A DNA stretch of 64,000 nucleotides from Xestospongia bergquistia (Eukaryota > Porifera > Demospongiae > Haplosclerida > Petrosiidae): contig OZ014421.1 in the NCBI GenBank assembly GCA_963965975.1, forward strand, positions 1,431,001-1,495,000. The letters are read 5' to 3'. A program made the position numbers and the translations under genes. Shown one piece after another: positions 40,269 to 53,257 of the stretch. The notes below the pieces were generated by a model that did no database searches, had not been told where the DNA came from, and was given only the letters and a program-made list of their open reading frames with translations. Position 1 is the stretch's first letter; every line of letters starts with the position of its first letter.

Positions 40269-40746
40269 AACTGCGCTGGAATTTTTATCATTTCTTGTCC
40301 AAGTTAGTTTGTAATAAAGATGTTGTCCTTGTTGCTGTGAAACTAACTATGGTCTACACTACAATGACTACCTCATCTTTACAGAAACCTTCTCTCTCAC
40401 TTACCGAGTCAGTTTTAAGACAATCCTTTGAGGTCTCTTAGCTGGTCGTCCATTAGTAGTCAGTGAACACAATCTATCTCTAAAGAACTGATGCTATTCC
40501 ATTTCAGCCCCACCTAACTAAGACCACACCCTAGATATTTTTAACTCTTTGTGTACTGTGTGGTGTGGTAGACTACTCCTGGCTATTGTGAACTGGTAAG
40601 TACATTGTTTATACAATACTATAATTGGTAATGTATTTAATAAAATATTAATAAATTGTATCTAATAATGAACTGTATACAAATCTATTCTATAAAATTA
40701 AAATATTTTTTCTAGTTAATAAAAGTTCCAGTTGTAGTCATTACTA

Positions 40747-43001
40747 ATGGACAAGACCACCTCACCTCTGTCTGTGACATATCTCTCACCTCCAGTAGGT
40801 CCTGTCACTAGACAGTCTAGTCCACGAACTACTAGTTCATTGGTGAGTAATGATGTCATTGTCATGTGACCTTTATTCTCTCCTGTATAGCTACCTACCT
40901 CTAACACAGTACAGGATAAGATGACAAGTTTGAGAGAAGAGAACACAAAGTTAGTATCACAAGGACAGCGTCTTGTCTCTGAACTAGAAAGTACTTTACA
41001 TCAACTAGAATTAGCTAATGCTAAGGTATTTAATTAACTCTTAATTATAGGGGTTAGTGTTATTATTCTTGTCATTAGATTCATAATTTAGAGGGTCGAC
41101 TTAAAAAGTCAGACTCAATCACACCTCAAACCACACCCCCAAGCACCTTCAAATCACCTTCAACTGAGATAAGAGAGAGACAAGAATGGAGTACTCGTCA
41201 GAAAGTCTTACAAGATCAGTTATTAGATGTACAGGAAGAATGCAGGTATTATAATGTTATATTAGTATTACCATATATGGTTATGTTGATGTGTGTAGGC
41301 GATTAAGAGATGCTTGTGTTGAAGCTGAACAAAGAACAAACAAGAGAGCAGATGTACCAGACAGAGTAAGTTATACTTGTAATTAGGACACTTGTTCTAG
41401 TCCCATGTTAATACTTATAACCTCTATATTGAGGATATCTCCATGTTCCAAGCCCCCAAAGTGTGTACTACTATAGTTCATATATTGATAGTCAGTGATG
41501 CTATTTATATACAACTCTAGACCACTATATGATGACTATATTATACCACCAAGATCTGAGACTATCAGTAATTACATCTTTCAATAAAACCTCACTATTA
41601 AAGACATCCCTTGTAAATTGAACTAGTACTGATAAGCCTCTTTAAAGAAAGAATGCCCCTTTAATTAAGATAATTAGTTAGAATTTACTGTATAATTTTA
41701 ATAATTTATTTTATTGGTATTATTTCTTTTAGCCTTTGTCATCACAAAGTTGTAGAGGATTTCCATCAACTGGTGTTAGCACTTATACTAGACATTCTAA
41801 TAAAACTGAAAATATTCTCTCCAATTATAAAGCTGTTAGTGGAAGCAAAAGTGCTTACAGCTCTCTCTTATCAAAACCAATCCTCACTGGTGGAAATAGC
41901 TATCCTCGTGAAACAGGTCTAGACCGGTCATTATCAGGTAGCAATACCAGTTTGTCCAGTGTTAAGTCTGCTAGAGAACCTCTCACATTTTCCACACGTA
42001 GTACATTCAGTTCTGCCTACTCCATTGTCCTTGATAGTACTGGATCTAGTTCAGCTGTAGAATTAGAGAGAGCAAAAATAAAGATCAGAAAATTGGAAAA
42101 AGAGGTCAGTTAGTGCATTTATTAGAGTTGTCATGTGACTTCCTCCTCTTATCATGTGACTAATTTAGTCTTACTTAAAGTGATTACATAATTGTCACAT
42201 GACATCCATCTCTTTTCATTTTTATTAGGTAACTGTTTTAGAACAGCAACTACAAGAGAGAACAAAACTATCAGAGACTCACATTGAGGACCTGACACAA
42301 CTGAGGTCCTTACTAGCACAAGAGAAAGCCAGTCATGCTATCAGTTCCCATCAAGCACAAGAGAAGACAGCAAAGTATAATATAGTCATGTTTATCTATT
42401 GATAATGTTTTTTTAGTTTCCTAAATATAATATATTCTTTCTTAGTGAATTAGGTCGTATTAAAGCATTACATACTGAACAATGTGATGACTTGGAGACA
42501 CAGTTACATCGTCTTAAAAGTGACAAGGTAAAGTTAGATGAAGAAAACTCCAAACTTAGAACGTCACTTAAAGGTAACTATTATTTCTCTATAATTGTAT
42601 ATGTAATGGATGTTTCTGGTAGGGAGTCAGAGTGAGGCTAAGCTACTTTCAGATAATGTATCAAAGTTACTTGCACAGTTAGATGGTGAGTGATGATGTC
42701 ATGTCATGTGACCTTTATTCTCTCCTGTATAGCTACCTACCTCTAACACAGTACAGGATAAGATGACAAGTTTGAGAGAAGAGAACACAAAGTTAGTATC
42801 ACAAGGACAACGTCTTGTCTCTGAACTAGAAAGCACTTCACATCAACTAGAATTAGTTAATGCTAAGGTATTTAATTAACTCTTAATCATAGGGGTTAGT
42901 GTTATTATCCTTGTCATTAGATTCACAGTTTAGAGAGTCGACTTAAGAAGTATTACATCAGTCAGCAGAAATTCAAAGAAGAAGCGCCAGTACTTACCTG
43001 A
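40747..43001 (+). CDS. U6 coiled-coil protein, long form (448 aa), intact
   Basis: Ten exons in phase: 40747-40842, 40915-41025, 41079-41245, 41299-41365, 41733-42104, 42229-42374, 42446-42573, 42623-42685, 42752-42867, 42921-43001; 448 codons and stop. Order of the product: short basic N-terminus (MDKTTSPLSV), coiled coil (LREENTKLVSQGQRLVSELE), a linker, a Ser/Thr/Tyr-rich stretch (exon 5), then a long coiled-coil half (TVLEQQLQERTKLSETH, LRSLLAQEKA, RLKSDKVKLDEENSKL). Exon 9 repeats exon 2 almost exactly. No enzyme domain or membrane segment is seen. Compared with U1, a 15-base in-frame deletion shortens exon 1. Family not recognised; a coiled-coil scaffold is the plain description. Confidence 0.75.
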
Positions 43002-43044
43002 GCAGGCCAAGTCTTAGAGAAGAAACTATTTAAAAAGAGTAGTC

Positions 43045-43800
43045 ATGTCTATAGATGATTATACAAAGATTGAAAAGATTGGAGAAAGGACTTATGGTGT
43101 CGTTTACAAGATAAGTCTTCTTTCACGCTATATTTCTTACTTGTTTTAAAGTGTGAGTGTGTGTGTGAGTATTGTGAAGTGAATGGAATGTGGTTTATTC
43201 ACTAATAGAATGGCTCGAAATAATCTCAACTCTCTCTTCTCTCTTTCATACTCTCTTTCTCTCTCTCTCTCTTGTGCAGACTTGAGGAGATAATTCATCA
43301 AGATTCCAAGTTCTATCTTGTTTTTGAATTCATGAGTATGGATTTAAAGAAATATCTTGACACTATTCCATCTGGACAGTATATTGATCCAGTATTATTA
43401 AAGGTAACAATCACAGTAATAATGGATATATGGTTTGATAAATGGATACATGGATCAATAGATCAAATGTATTAATGGACAAACATATGAATGATTATGT
43501 GGATGTATAGATAGGTGACCAATCTACAATGACCATACATTATATTAGTTATATTTATTGTAAATGTTCTATTGTTAGTAATATTATATTTACTTCATTA
43601 TTTCTTATATTAATAGAGTTATATTTATCAGATCCTCAAAAGTACAGTTTTCTGTCATTGTCGACGTATTATTCATCGTGACTTAAAACCACAAAATCTG
43701 TTAATTGATGCTAAAGGAGCTATTAAACTGGCTGACTTTGGACTTGGACGAGCCTTTGGTATACCAGTTTGTGCATATACCCATGAGGTCTCTCTCTTTG

Positions 43801-43845
<45 letters not shown>

Positions 43846-44383
43846 CTGACCCATTGTTAAATTACACAGGTAGTAACACTGTGGTACAGGGTCCCTGAAG
43901 TCTTACTTGGTTCAGCACGATGTTCTTGTCCCATTGATGTATGGAGTATAGCTTGTATATTTGCTGAAATGTCTAATAAAAAACCTCTGTTTCAAGGAAA
44001 CTCTGAAATTGATCAACTCTTCCGAATTTTCACGTTTATTAAACAGGTTTTATAAACTGGTTTAACTAGTTCTATTGTAGGATTTTGGGTACACCTAATG
44101 ATACAACATGGCCTAATGTAACTGAACTACCAAATTTTAAACCAAATTTTCCTAAATGGATTGGAAAGACAATAAAACAAGTTTGTCCTCGACTTGATGC
44201 AGCAGGTTGTGACCAGTTAATGGTAAGTTATTGTTCAATGATCCTTTTTAATTCTAGTGTCTTTAATATCAGCAAATGTTGGTTTATAATCCTGGGAAGA
44301 GAATGTCAGCAAAGACTGCTATACAACATCATTATTTCAGTGATTTAGACAAGTCAGGTCTACCTGATACAGTACAGTCTTAA
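43045..44383 (+). pseudogene. U6 CDK1-like pseudogene with intact catalytic exon
   Basis: Exon 1 at 43045-43110 is followed by AT instead of GT (donor lost); exon 2 (Lys33, PSTAIRE) is deleted. Exon 3 43280-43403, exon 4 43617-43787 (HRDLKPQN and [14 protein letters not shown] intact), exon 5 43870-44033 (APE changed to VPE, last exon base changed), exon 6 44081-44222, exon 7 44273-44383. The best-preserved catalytic core of the set, but without an N-lobe. Confidence 0.85.
43788..43842. repeat. (CT)n intron after CDK1 exon 4
   Basis: An intron starting GTCTCT that is mostly CT dinucleotides, ending near the ACACAG acceptor at 43869. Another CT-rich stretch lies at 43229-43272, before exon 3. 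Confidence 0.9.
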
Positions 44384-44677
44384 GAACATATTATAACATT
44401 AATATTTTATGTATCATTAACTGTATACTGTATTAACACAGACTAATACATATGAATGGAATAACTTATAATAAATAAAATAACTTGTATAGTCTAAGAT
44501 TACTTGTTTTATGATGGAACTTGTTAAGTAGAGAGTTGTCTTCAATTATAATAGCTGAGAGCTCATTATTAAGGGCGTGTCTAATTTGAAAGAAAAGCTG
44601 GCTGCGTCTAGATCAGGTTTGACTACATCATTATAATAGTTATCTATTGTTATGTGTGTGTGTATCATGTTCTACAG

Positions 44678-47600
44678 ATTATTATGTACCTACAAAGAGG
44701 TATAGTCACTCCACACATATAGTGGGTGACTACCTCTACATGTGGGGTGGTGATATGAATGGTCTCCCTAGAATGCATGACAATGAAGTCAAACGGAAAA
44801 TGACCTCTGTTATTGAATTATTTCACTTACCAACTGGTAAATGGGAACAACGACCTACTAATGGAAAACCTCCACTGGGTGTCTGGGGTTATGCCTCAAC
44901 TGTTATCAGCAAGAGGATCTACTATTTTGGAGGCTACTGTAATCATGATGATTGCCGTTACAATAGTCTTAACTCATTAATAACAGATTCACTTACATGG
45001 AATGAACTGTTCTCAACTAATCCAAGTATGGGTCCAATGATGAAGTCACAATGCGGAATGATATCACTTACATTCAATAAAGTGGATTATCTACTGGTAG
45101 TTGGTGGATATGGTCTACGTCCCACCTCTCTACAATCTGGTGCTCAGTATAGTGATACTCCTAGTAATAATGTTCGTACAAATGAACACCACTATTATCA
45201 GTTATCCAGTGGTAAGAAGATCAATATATCGTGTTATCAATACATTATATATCAAGTACAACTTTATAACTGTTTGTATTTCAGGTCAGTGGATAGTACC
45301 AGAAATCACTGGAGAATGTCCACCTCCTTGTAGTCACTTCACTCTTACATCACTACCTAATAATAGAGCTCTGTTATTTGGTGGTTATACTCCTAATGGT
45401 TTTATTAACACTGTGTATATTGCTCAGTGTACAAAGACTGCAGTGGTGAGTACAATATGTATTAAGTTAAAGTATTTAGTTACTGTATAATATTGTGGAG
45501 TAATCAAGTTTAAAGTTTGATATTATTAAATGAACTAAATTTATAGTATATAATGTCTTTATATTATTATTAGGAACTGTTTTATTAATAAACAAGTGAT
45601 TTATTGTTTGTTAATATTTCTTTAATCAACTTAGAGGTTATATTGATAACTGAAACATTCCTTTAGTCAACTATATAGTGATACCATATTTCATTGACTA
45701 AATGTCACTCTTGAATAGTAGCCTCCCTTTTTGTATATGAGTGAAATTGATGATGAGCTTGAATAAATGATACAATGACTGCTTAACAAAATTGTCTATT
45801 GATAATTTATAATTGATTATTAATATTAATATTATATATATAATAATAATATGTATAATATTATTTTAATTAATATTAAGTTGTTCTGTTAAGTGAAAAA
45901 CACAAAAAAAGATAATTTTTATTTTTTAAAAATGTTTATTCAGTCAGGAAATAACTGTAGTTTTATAAAGTCCTTAAAACAAATGAGTTCACAATGAGGT
46001 AATATTTGTTTAAAATTTCTGTCAATGCTTGATCTATCGTTTACTAACTGATACACAAAGTTTAAAGCTATTGTTTATCAGGAATATTCAGAATCACTTC
46101 TAACTCTAGAAACTTTAATAATTCACAATTATATTTTAAATAGTGACCTCAAATAGTAAATTTCCCTATTGTTGTTCAATATTAAAATAGATGTCCCAGG
46201 TCTTATTAAAGGAAATATTGTAACTAAATTAAAATCCACATAAACTATAAAATGAACAATATTCTTAAACATTTCCCAGTATACAGTATTAATTACTGTT
46301 ATGTTAATTGTATAATATGTTAACTTGAATGTTATCTACCCAGCACTGGGAGAAGATAAGTAAAACATTTCTCAAATCATGGAATTGGCCTCAGAGTAGA
46401 TTGGGTCATGCTACCACTATTATCAGTGACCTACATGTGATAATGGTAGGTGGACATTATGGATTCATCCATACTATTGCTGACAGCTGGTTATTTAACA
46501 TTGATACAAAGACATGGACAAAGGTTAGTTACTAGTTATCATGTGACCTAACACTAACACAAAGTGAGTTAATGTCTATGATCTACAATATGAGGAGATA
46601 TAATAAAGTGTGACTATTTGAACTTTGACCTCTGAAAATAACCCTCATCTATAGACAATTTATAATTAATAATATTTATTGTTTTTATGACCTGGTTTTA
46701 TACCTGTAGTCCTGACACTATAGTATGTTAACATTTATGATAGTATAGTCTATTGATATATCTGATTTGTTTATAGTTATAATTCAGTTATTAAAGACTG
46801 TACATAAGTACTTATGTTCATGCTTTAAAGTATTGTAACATGTCAACTCTACCAGTTCATACAAAGTTATAGTCTGTTACTAGAGTACATGTATCCACTG
46901 ATGTTACATGTATAATGACTAGTTTTGTAGTAATATCATAACATCATTATTATAATGTCATATAGTACACTATATTCCATCTTATAGCTTAATATACCAG
47001 AGTCAGTGACTAAGAGATGGGACCACTCCCTCTCAGTATGGAATGTGTCACCTACCACTGTATGGGTAGTACAATTTGGAGGACTCTATGGTGGTAAACT
47101 CAATGATACTACAGTGATAGAACTTAGTAAGTACTGTCTATTGATGATAGTATTTGTTATATAGTACATACACACATTATCAGTATTATCACAGTATGAT
47201 ATAGGAGTATTGACACACTAACTGTTTATATTACAAACTAGTCTCATAACTCAATACTATTGTAACATACTATATCTCTCACTGTAGTATGTAATGATGA
47301 CCAGTAGACTGTAGGAGATGTAATAACTAACCTGACATCTACTGAAGAATATCAACTTAAGCTACGACAGAAGAGACATGGACACCCTCAACTTACTGTC
47401 CAATCTCCTACACGTCTTCAACTATCATCTTCATCACATCAAGAATTACAAGAGAAAGATAGAGAAATACAACGTTTAACACGACAACTTGAAGTTACCA
47501 ACAAAGAGCTACAAGATACCAAACAACAGCAGATAGATATGACAAGAGCTCTTCAAGAGGACCTTGAAACAAAAGAAAGACAACTACATCAACTACATCA

Positions 47601-48609
47601 AGAACTTCAAGAGAAACAACAAAATCAAGCTACACTTCAACATGAGCACAGAAATAGAGAAAGGTTACTTCAACAACAACTACAAGATCAAGAAGAGAGA
47701 GAAAGAGGACAGTTACAGGATAGTCAAGAGAGGGAAAGAGTACTATGTCAAGAACGTGATGATTTTCGTCAACAATTTCAGGACTCAACCACTGCTCTTC
47801 AACAAACATGTCAAGCTAATGCCACTCTTCAACAACAAGTTCAACAGTTACAACAACAGTCTCACTGGGTAGTGAGGAGAGAGGAGATTGAGATGACTGA
47901 GGAGATCCTTGGGAAAGGAGGTTGGGGAGAAGTCAAGGTGGCTAAATTTCGTGGCCTTAGAGTAGCTGCCAAATGTCTTTATGAAGTTATCCTGTCACCA
48001 TATAACATATCAGTTTTTACGAGAGAAATGGAGATTGCTGCTCGAGTACGTCATCCTAATCTCCTTCAGTTCATAGGAGCCACTCGAGTGGGTAATCCCA
48101 TCATCCTCTCAGAACTAATGCCAACTAGTCTTCGCAAAGAGTTAGAAACTGGTCATCCTGCTGTTCTGACTATCAGTCAAGATATAGCCTGTGGTCTCAA
48201 CTATCTCCACCTCTTTAAACCAGACCCAATACTACATAGAGATGTCAGTACTGCTAATGTTCTTCTTACACATGGGCAGTTTAGGTGGAGAGCCAAGGTA
48301 TCAGACTATGGTTCAGCTAATCTTCAACCAATGATTGGTCGTACAGTCAATCCAGGTAATCCAGTTTATTCTGCTCCAGAAGCTGGTGTACCAAAAGACC
48401 ATTCTCCTGCAATGGATGTTTACAGTTATGGTGTTGTCTTGATTGAAATGATGATCTGTCGTATTCCTGAGGTAGCTCAGAGACAACTTCATATTAACAG
48501 TATTAGACGACAAGCGTTTAAAGCTCTTATTGAACGATGTTTGAAAGAGAATCGTAGAGAACGTCCAACAATGTCAGAGATCCTAACAGACTTCAATGAA
48601 ACCATTTAA
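44678..48609 (+). pseudogene. U6 kelch-coiled coil-TKL kinase with nonsense codon
   Basis: Exons 44678-45211, 45285-45445, 46344-46523, 46988-47126, 47288-48609. The reading frame is otherwise continuous, but the Trp of the conserved DDQWTVGD motif is TAG at 47305-47307, just after the propeller. A spliced product would be a six-blade kelch protein of about 340 residues without kinase; an internal ATG at 47539 opens a 356-codon coiled-coil-kinase frame. Variable residues: blade 1 YS, blade 2 WG, blade 3 Q, blade 4 SH, blade 5 LG with a long loop (GGHYGFIHTIAD), blade 6 WDH. Kinase motifs are intact. The candidate first exon near 44512 has an extra T, which would change its splice phase. Confidence 0.75.
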
Positions 48610-48878
48610 TAGTATACTAGTGTGTGTTATAATTTTAGTAGTAAGGTTATTATAATAGTTAGTTTAGTTATTGTACTATGTGTGATTATTATAATAATAT
48701 TACCATATATGGACATTTTCCAGAGAAGTGAATGTATGAATTATAACTGGCATTTCTGCCCTTTCACTTAGAGAAGACAATGCAGACTATATATATATAG
48801 AGAGTGTTCATAGAGAAAGTTTTATCTCAAATGTTGACTGACATACAGTTATATTAACAATATAAAATATAATGTTAT

Positions 48879-49698
48879 TTATATAGTATATGCTGGACTT
48901 CTTAATGTACAGATGTCTATATTAGGATGATAGTGAGCTGGTCCTGGAGTAGATTCTGTTAAATAGAACATTAATATTATAGTTGTTAAAGATAATGCTG
49001 ACTTGATCTTTTGTTGTGAGATGGTAAATGTGATATAGTGTAAGAAGGATAAGATGTCAGTGTAATATTAGTGGCCTCTAGTGTGTTATAACTGTTAGGA
49101 GCTGGTTGAATAGTTGAGCCTATTAGAAGATATAAGATCATACTTAAATGGAACATCTCTATAATGGACACTATGGAAGTCTAGTGTGACAGTCTGAACC
49201 TTAAGCCACATACTTAATGTTTAAGGTTTAGTGATAGGATCAGTATTAAAATATGGTGATCTCAGACTGTCACACTGTACTTCTTTAGGACAATGTCATT
49301 AGTAGAGGTGTGTCCTCAATATAAAGGTCGTTAAAGTATTATTAGTATGGGCCTAGAACAAGTGTCCTGAACTTCAGACTTATAATTTATTCCAATTTTT
49401 ATTACCAAGAGGTAGAGTTGTTTTAATTCTCATAGAATAAGATGGTGCTGTCCTTGTAGTTAAAGATTGACGTCCAATTATATGAGGTATATTATAGGAA
49501 CATGGAGTAGTATTCTAAAATTAAATAGATTTAATAAAATTATAACTAAATTATATAAAAATTACTTGTTCCCTGTCCTGATTAGTTTGTTAAATCCATA
49601 AATTTGTGGTCGTAATTGGAGGGGGTTTACCTGTTACCATGACAACATTATCAATTTAAACATAGTAATAAAGGACATACTGTTAATATGATGGGTTG
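48879..49698 (-). pseudogene. U6 ODF3/SHIPPO-repeat gene remnant, 5' part replaced
   Basis: Minus-strand exons for STPGPAHY, QPAPNSYN and TPCSYN/APSYSM are present (stop 48879-48881), but unit homology ends at about 49698, so the ATPSPCTYDV exon and everything 5' of it are gone, replaced by unrelated DNA. Confidence 0.5.
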
Positions 49699-51008
49699 AA
49701 CTGCATTCATTTGAATATCTTCTAGACCATACTTTACTATAGAACTTTGAGTATGATTAGATGTAGCAATCCTTTCAATAAAATGATAAGCATTATCAGG
49801 ACGTAAATCTCTTGCCCGCAGATTTGTATCAATTGCAATAGAAAACTTTCCTAGTGACACTTTTGTCAAAGTAGACATTTGAGGACATCTTGTGATGAAA
49901 TAGTGCAAATCTTGGTAAAATCCATAATCAGGGACTCCTTAAATGCCACACCAGGGATTGTTCCTGGCCACTTAATACCTGACTGAAAACTTCGGCCAAC
50001 AGCTCTTCATTAAGGCCATAGGCTTGTAGCTCCTTAGGAAATACAGTACCTACATGCAAACATAATTTATATAAAATGCAGTAAACAATAAACATACAAT
50101 ATACCTTTAGGGCCAGGGTTTCTAACTCATGGTACCCATGTTTTACTTCTGTACAATGCAAGAGCCGGTCCACAAATTTTACTACTACCTCTTAAAGACG
50201 GTTGGGTTGGTGCGGCGATACGTTTCACTGTATCGTACAAGTGCTTGGGACGTCCGACATTCACATGAGGATGGGCAAGCTGAAACTTTTCAAAAAGAAT
50301 GTCTGGTACACTAGTACTTTCGTCTACACAATTTTCTGACTCTTGTAGCAAGTCAATCAAATCACCATATATGGGATCTAAGTAATAACATGTTAGCAAA
50401 GAGCAATTATACATTCAAATCACCTGGTGAATCTTGAACTTTCTTTGTCATGATAGCTTGATAATAGTTGAGGCCTATAGTGTAAAAAAATCAATTAAAT
50501 CATGACACAAAGGGCACCGCCCATTCCAATATGGCGACTAGCACATATCACTACATGCCCAGATAGCAAACCAACTCGCACCAATTTTCTCCTATTACCA
50601 GGTATACACCAGACATTAGTCTACAATACCATGATGTGAGAGAGAGGCTACGCTGTATTTCTGGAAAATGGGGATAGCAGAGGTGTAACCAGTCATACCT
50701 GGTTAACACATTTTCAGGAAAAAACAAAGAGCAACTTCACTACAGGGACATGCTAGTGTATCCACACCGACCTCAGACAAGTGACAGATAAATGACACAC
50801 AAGCTCACCTCTAGTCACCGTCTCACATTTCCCCCATGGCAGTGCAAAGCTAATTTTAACACCTAGTGTACCAAACGGATATTAATAAAAAATTTTCTAC
50901 AGAAAGAGAAGTTGGAGCTACATTATTGTGTTGCCTTTGTATTATATCAAGTATGTATATCAATTCATAGTACTAAAAGAATGAAAGTTCATTTTTCTCA
51001 TTGCAGAC
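49699..51008. other. Unit-unrelated insertion replacing the U7 promoter
   Basis: About 1.3 kb found in no other unit, lying between the U6 SHIPPO remnant and the U7 leader. It substitutes for roughly 500 bp that elsewhere holds the 5' SHIPPO exons, CCAAT and TATA boxes. Base composition is less AT-rich in part (50150-50350), fitting a coding fragment. No inverted termini or target-site duplication are evident at the edges. Confidence 0.75.
50127..50451 (-). CDS. Minus-strand gene fragment of unknown family
   Basis: Reads on the minus strand from ATG at 50451-50449 (MTKKVQDSP, donor GTGATT), then exon from 50377 (PIYGDLIDLLQESENCV, later HPHVNVGRPKHLYDTVKRI) to about 50127. Further open stretches follow toward 49699 (KELQAYGLNEELLAEVFSQ; TKVSLGKFSIAIDTNLRA; NAYHFIERIATSN), probably later exons whose junctions I could not settle. 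The gene is cut by the insertion edge at 49699. I do not recognise the protein; it could be a host gene fragment or part of a transposon-derived protein. Confidence 0.4.
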
Positions 51009-51401
51009 CCTAAATACAATGACTACCTCATCTCTACAGAAACCTTCTCTCTCACTTACCGAGTCAGTTTTAAGACAATTTTTTGAGGTCTCTTAGCTGG
51101 TCGTCCATTAGGAGTCAGTGAACACAATCTATCTCTAAAGAACTGATGCTCTTCCATTTCAGCCCCACCTAACTAAGACCACACCCTAGACATTTTTAAC
51201 TCTTTATGTACTGTGTGGTGTGAAAGCCTACTCCTGGCTATTGTGAACTGGTAAGTACATTGTTTATACAATACTATAATTGGTAATGTATTTAATAAAA
51301 TATTAATAAATTGTATCTAATAATGAACTATATACAAATCTATTCTATAAATTTAAATATTCTTTTCTAGTTAATAAAAGTTCCAGTTGTAGTCATTACT
51401 C

Positions 51402-51829
51402 ATGGACAAGACCACCTCACCTCTCTCTGTGACATATCTCTCACCTCCAGTAGGTCCTGTTACTAGAGGTGTTGTCCCAAGACATTCTAGTCCACGAACT
51501 ACTAGCTCATTTGTGAGTGATGATGTCATTGTCATGTGACCTTTATTCTCTCCTGTATAGCTACCTACCTCTAGCACAGTACAGGATAAGATGACAAGTT
51601 TGAGAGAAGAGAACACAAAGTTAGTATCACAAGGACAGCATCTTGTCTCTGAACTAGAAAGCACTTCACATCAACTAGAATTAGCTAATGCTAAGGTATT
51701 TAATTAACTCTTAATCATAGGGGTTAGTGTTATTATCCTCGTCATTACATTCACAGTTTAGAGAGTCGACTTAAGAAGTATTACATCAGTCAGAAGAAAT
51801 TCAAAGAAGAAGTGCCAGTACTTACCTGA
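51402..51829 (+). pseudogene. U7 coiled-coil gene, short form, splice acceptor lost
   Basis: Exon 1 51402-51512, exon 2 51585-51695, last exon expected from 51749 with stop 51827-51829. The acceptor AG before the last exon reads AC (CATTAC). The unit's TATA/CCAAT promoter is also missing, replaced by the block to the left. Coding frames of exons 1 and 2 are open. Confidence 0.65.
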
Positions 51830-51873
51830 GCAAGGCCAAGTCTTAGAGAAGAAACTATTTAAAAAGAGTAGTC

Positions 51874-53038
51874 ATGTCTATAGACGATTATACAAAGATT
51901 GAAAAGATTGGAGAAAGGACTTATGGCATCGTTTACAAAGTAAATCTTCTTTCACGCTATATTTCTTACTTGTTTTAAAGGCTAGACAAAAAGCTACTGG
52001 TAAGTTTGTGGCCTTGAAGAAAATACGTCTTGAGAGTGAGGAAGAAGGTGTACCTCTCTCTCTCTCTCTCTCTCATACAGACTTGAGGAGATAATTCATC
52101 AAGATTCCAAGTTCTATCTTGTTTTTGAATTCATTAGTATGGATTTAAAGAAATATCTTCACACTATTCCATCTGGACAATATATTGATCCAGTATTATT
52201 AAAGGTAACAATCACAGTAATAATGGATACATGGTTTGATAAATGGATACATAGATTGACAATGGATACATGGATCAATAGATAAATGGATAAATGGATG
52301 AACATATGACCAATCTACAATGACCATACATTATAGTAGTTATATTTATTGTTCTATTATTAAACTGGCTGACTTTGGACTTGGATGAGCCTACATACAC
52401 CATGAGGTCTCTCTCTCTCTCTCTGCCTTTCTCTCTTTCTGTCTCTCTCTGTGTCTTTCTCTCTTTCTCTCTCTCTCACACAAACACACACACGCACACA
52501 CTGACCCATTTTTAAATTTCACAGGTAGTAACACTGTGGTACAGGGCCCCTGAAGTCTTATTTGGTTCAGCACGATATTCTTGTCCCATTGATGTATGGA
52601 GTATAGCTTGTATATTTGCTGAAATGTCTAATAAAAAACCTCTGTTTCAAGGAGACTCTGAAATTGATCAACTATTCCGAAATTTCAGGTTTATTAAACA
52701 GGTTTTATAAACTGGTTTAACTAGTTCCACTGTAGGATTTTGGGTACACCTAATGATACAACATGGCCTAATGTAACTGAACTATCAAATTTTAAACCAA
52801 ATTTCCCTAAATGGATTGGAAAGACAATAAAACAAGTTTGTCCTCGACTTGATGCAGCAGGTTGTGACCTGTTAATGGTAAGTTATTGTTCAGTGATCCT
52901 TTTTAATTCTAGTGTCTTTAATATCAGCAAATGTTGGTTTATAATCCTGGGAAGAGAATGTCAGCAAAGACTGCTATGCAACATCCTTATTTCAGTGATT
53001 TAGACAAGTCAGGTCTACCTGATACAGTGCAGTCTTAA
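51874..53038 (+). pseudogene. U7 CDK1-like pseudogene
   Basis: Exon 1 51874-51939, exon 2 from 51981 cut by (CT)n at about 52054 (no PSTAIRE), exon 3 52081-52204, only the end of exon 4 (LADFGLG then TGA, to 52406), exon 5 52525-52688, exon 6 52736-52877, exon 7 52928-53038. The catalytic-loop exon is lost by the same deletion as in U1 and U5. Confidence 0.85.
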
Positions 53039-53257
53039 GAACATATTATAACATTAATATTTTATGTATCATTAACTGTATACTGTATTAACACACACTA
53101 ATACATCTGAATGGAGTAAATTATATTAAAATAACTGAGAGCTCATTATTAAGGGCGTGTCTATTTTGAAAGAAAAGCTGGATACGTCTAGATCAGGTTT
53201 GACTACATTATTAAAAAACTTATCTATTGTTATGTGTGTGTGTGTCATGTTCTACAG

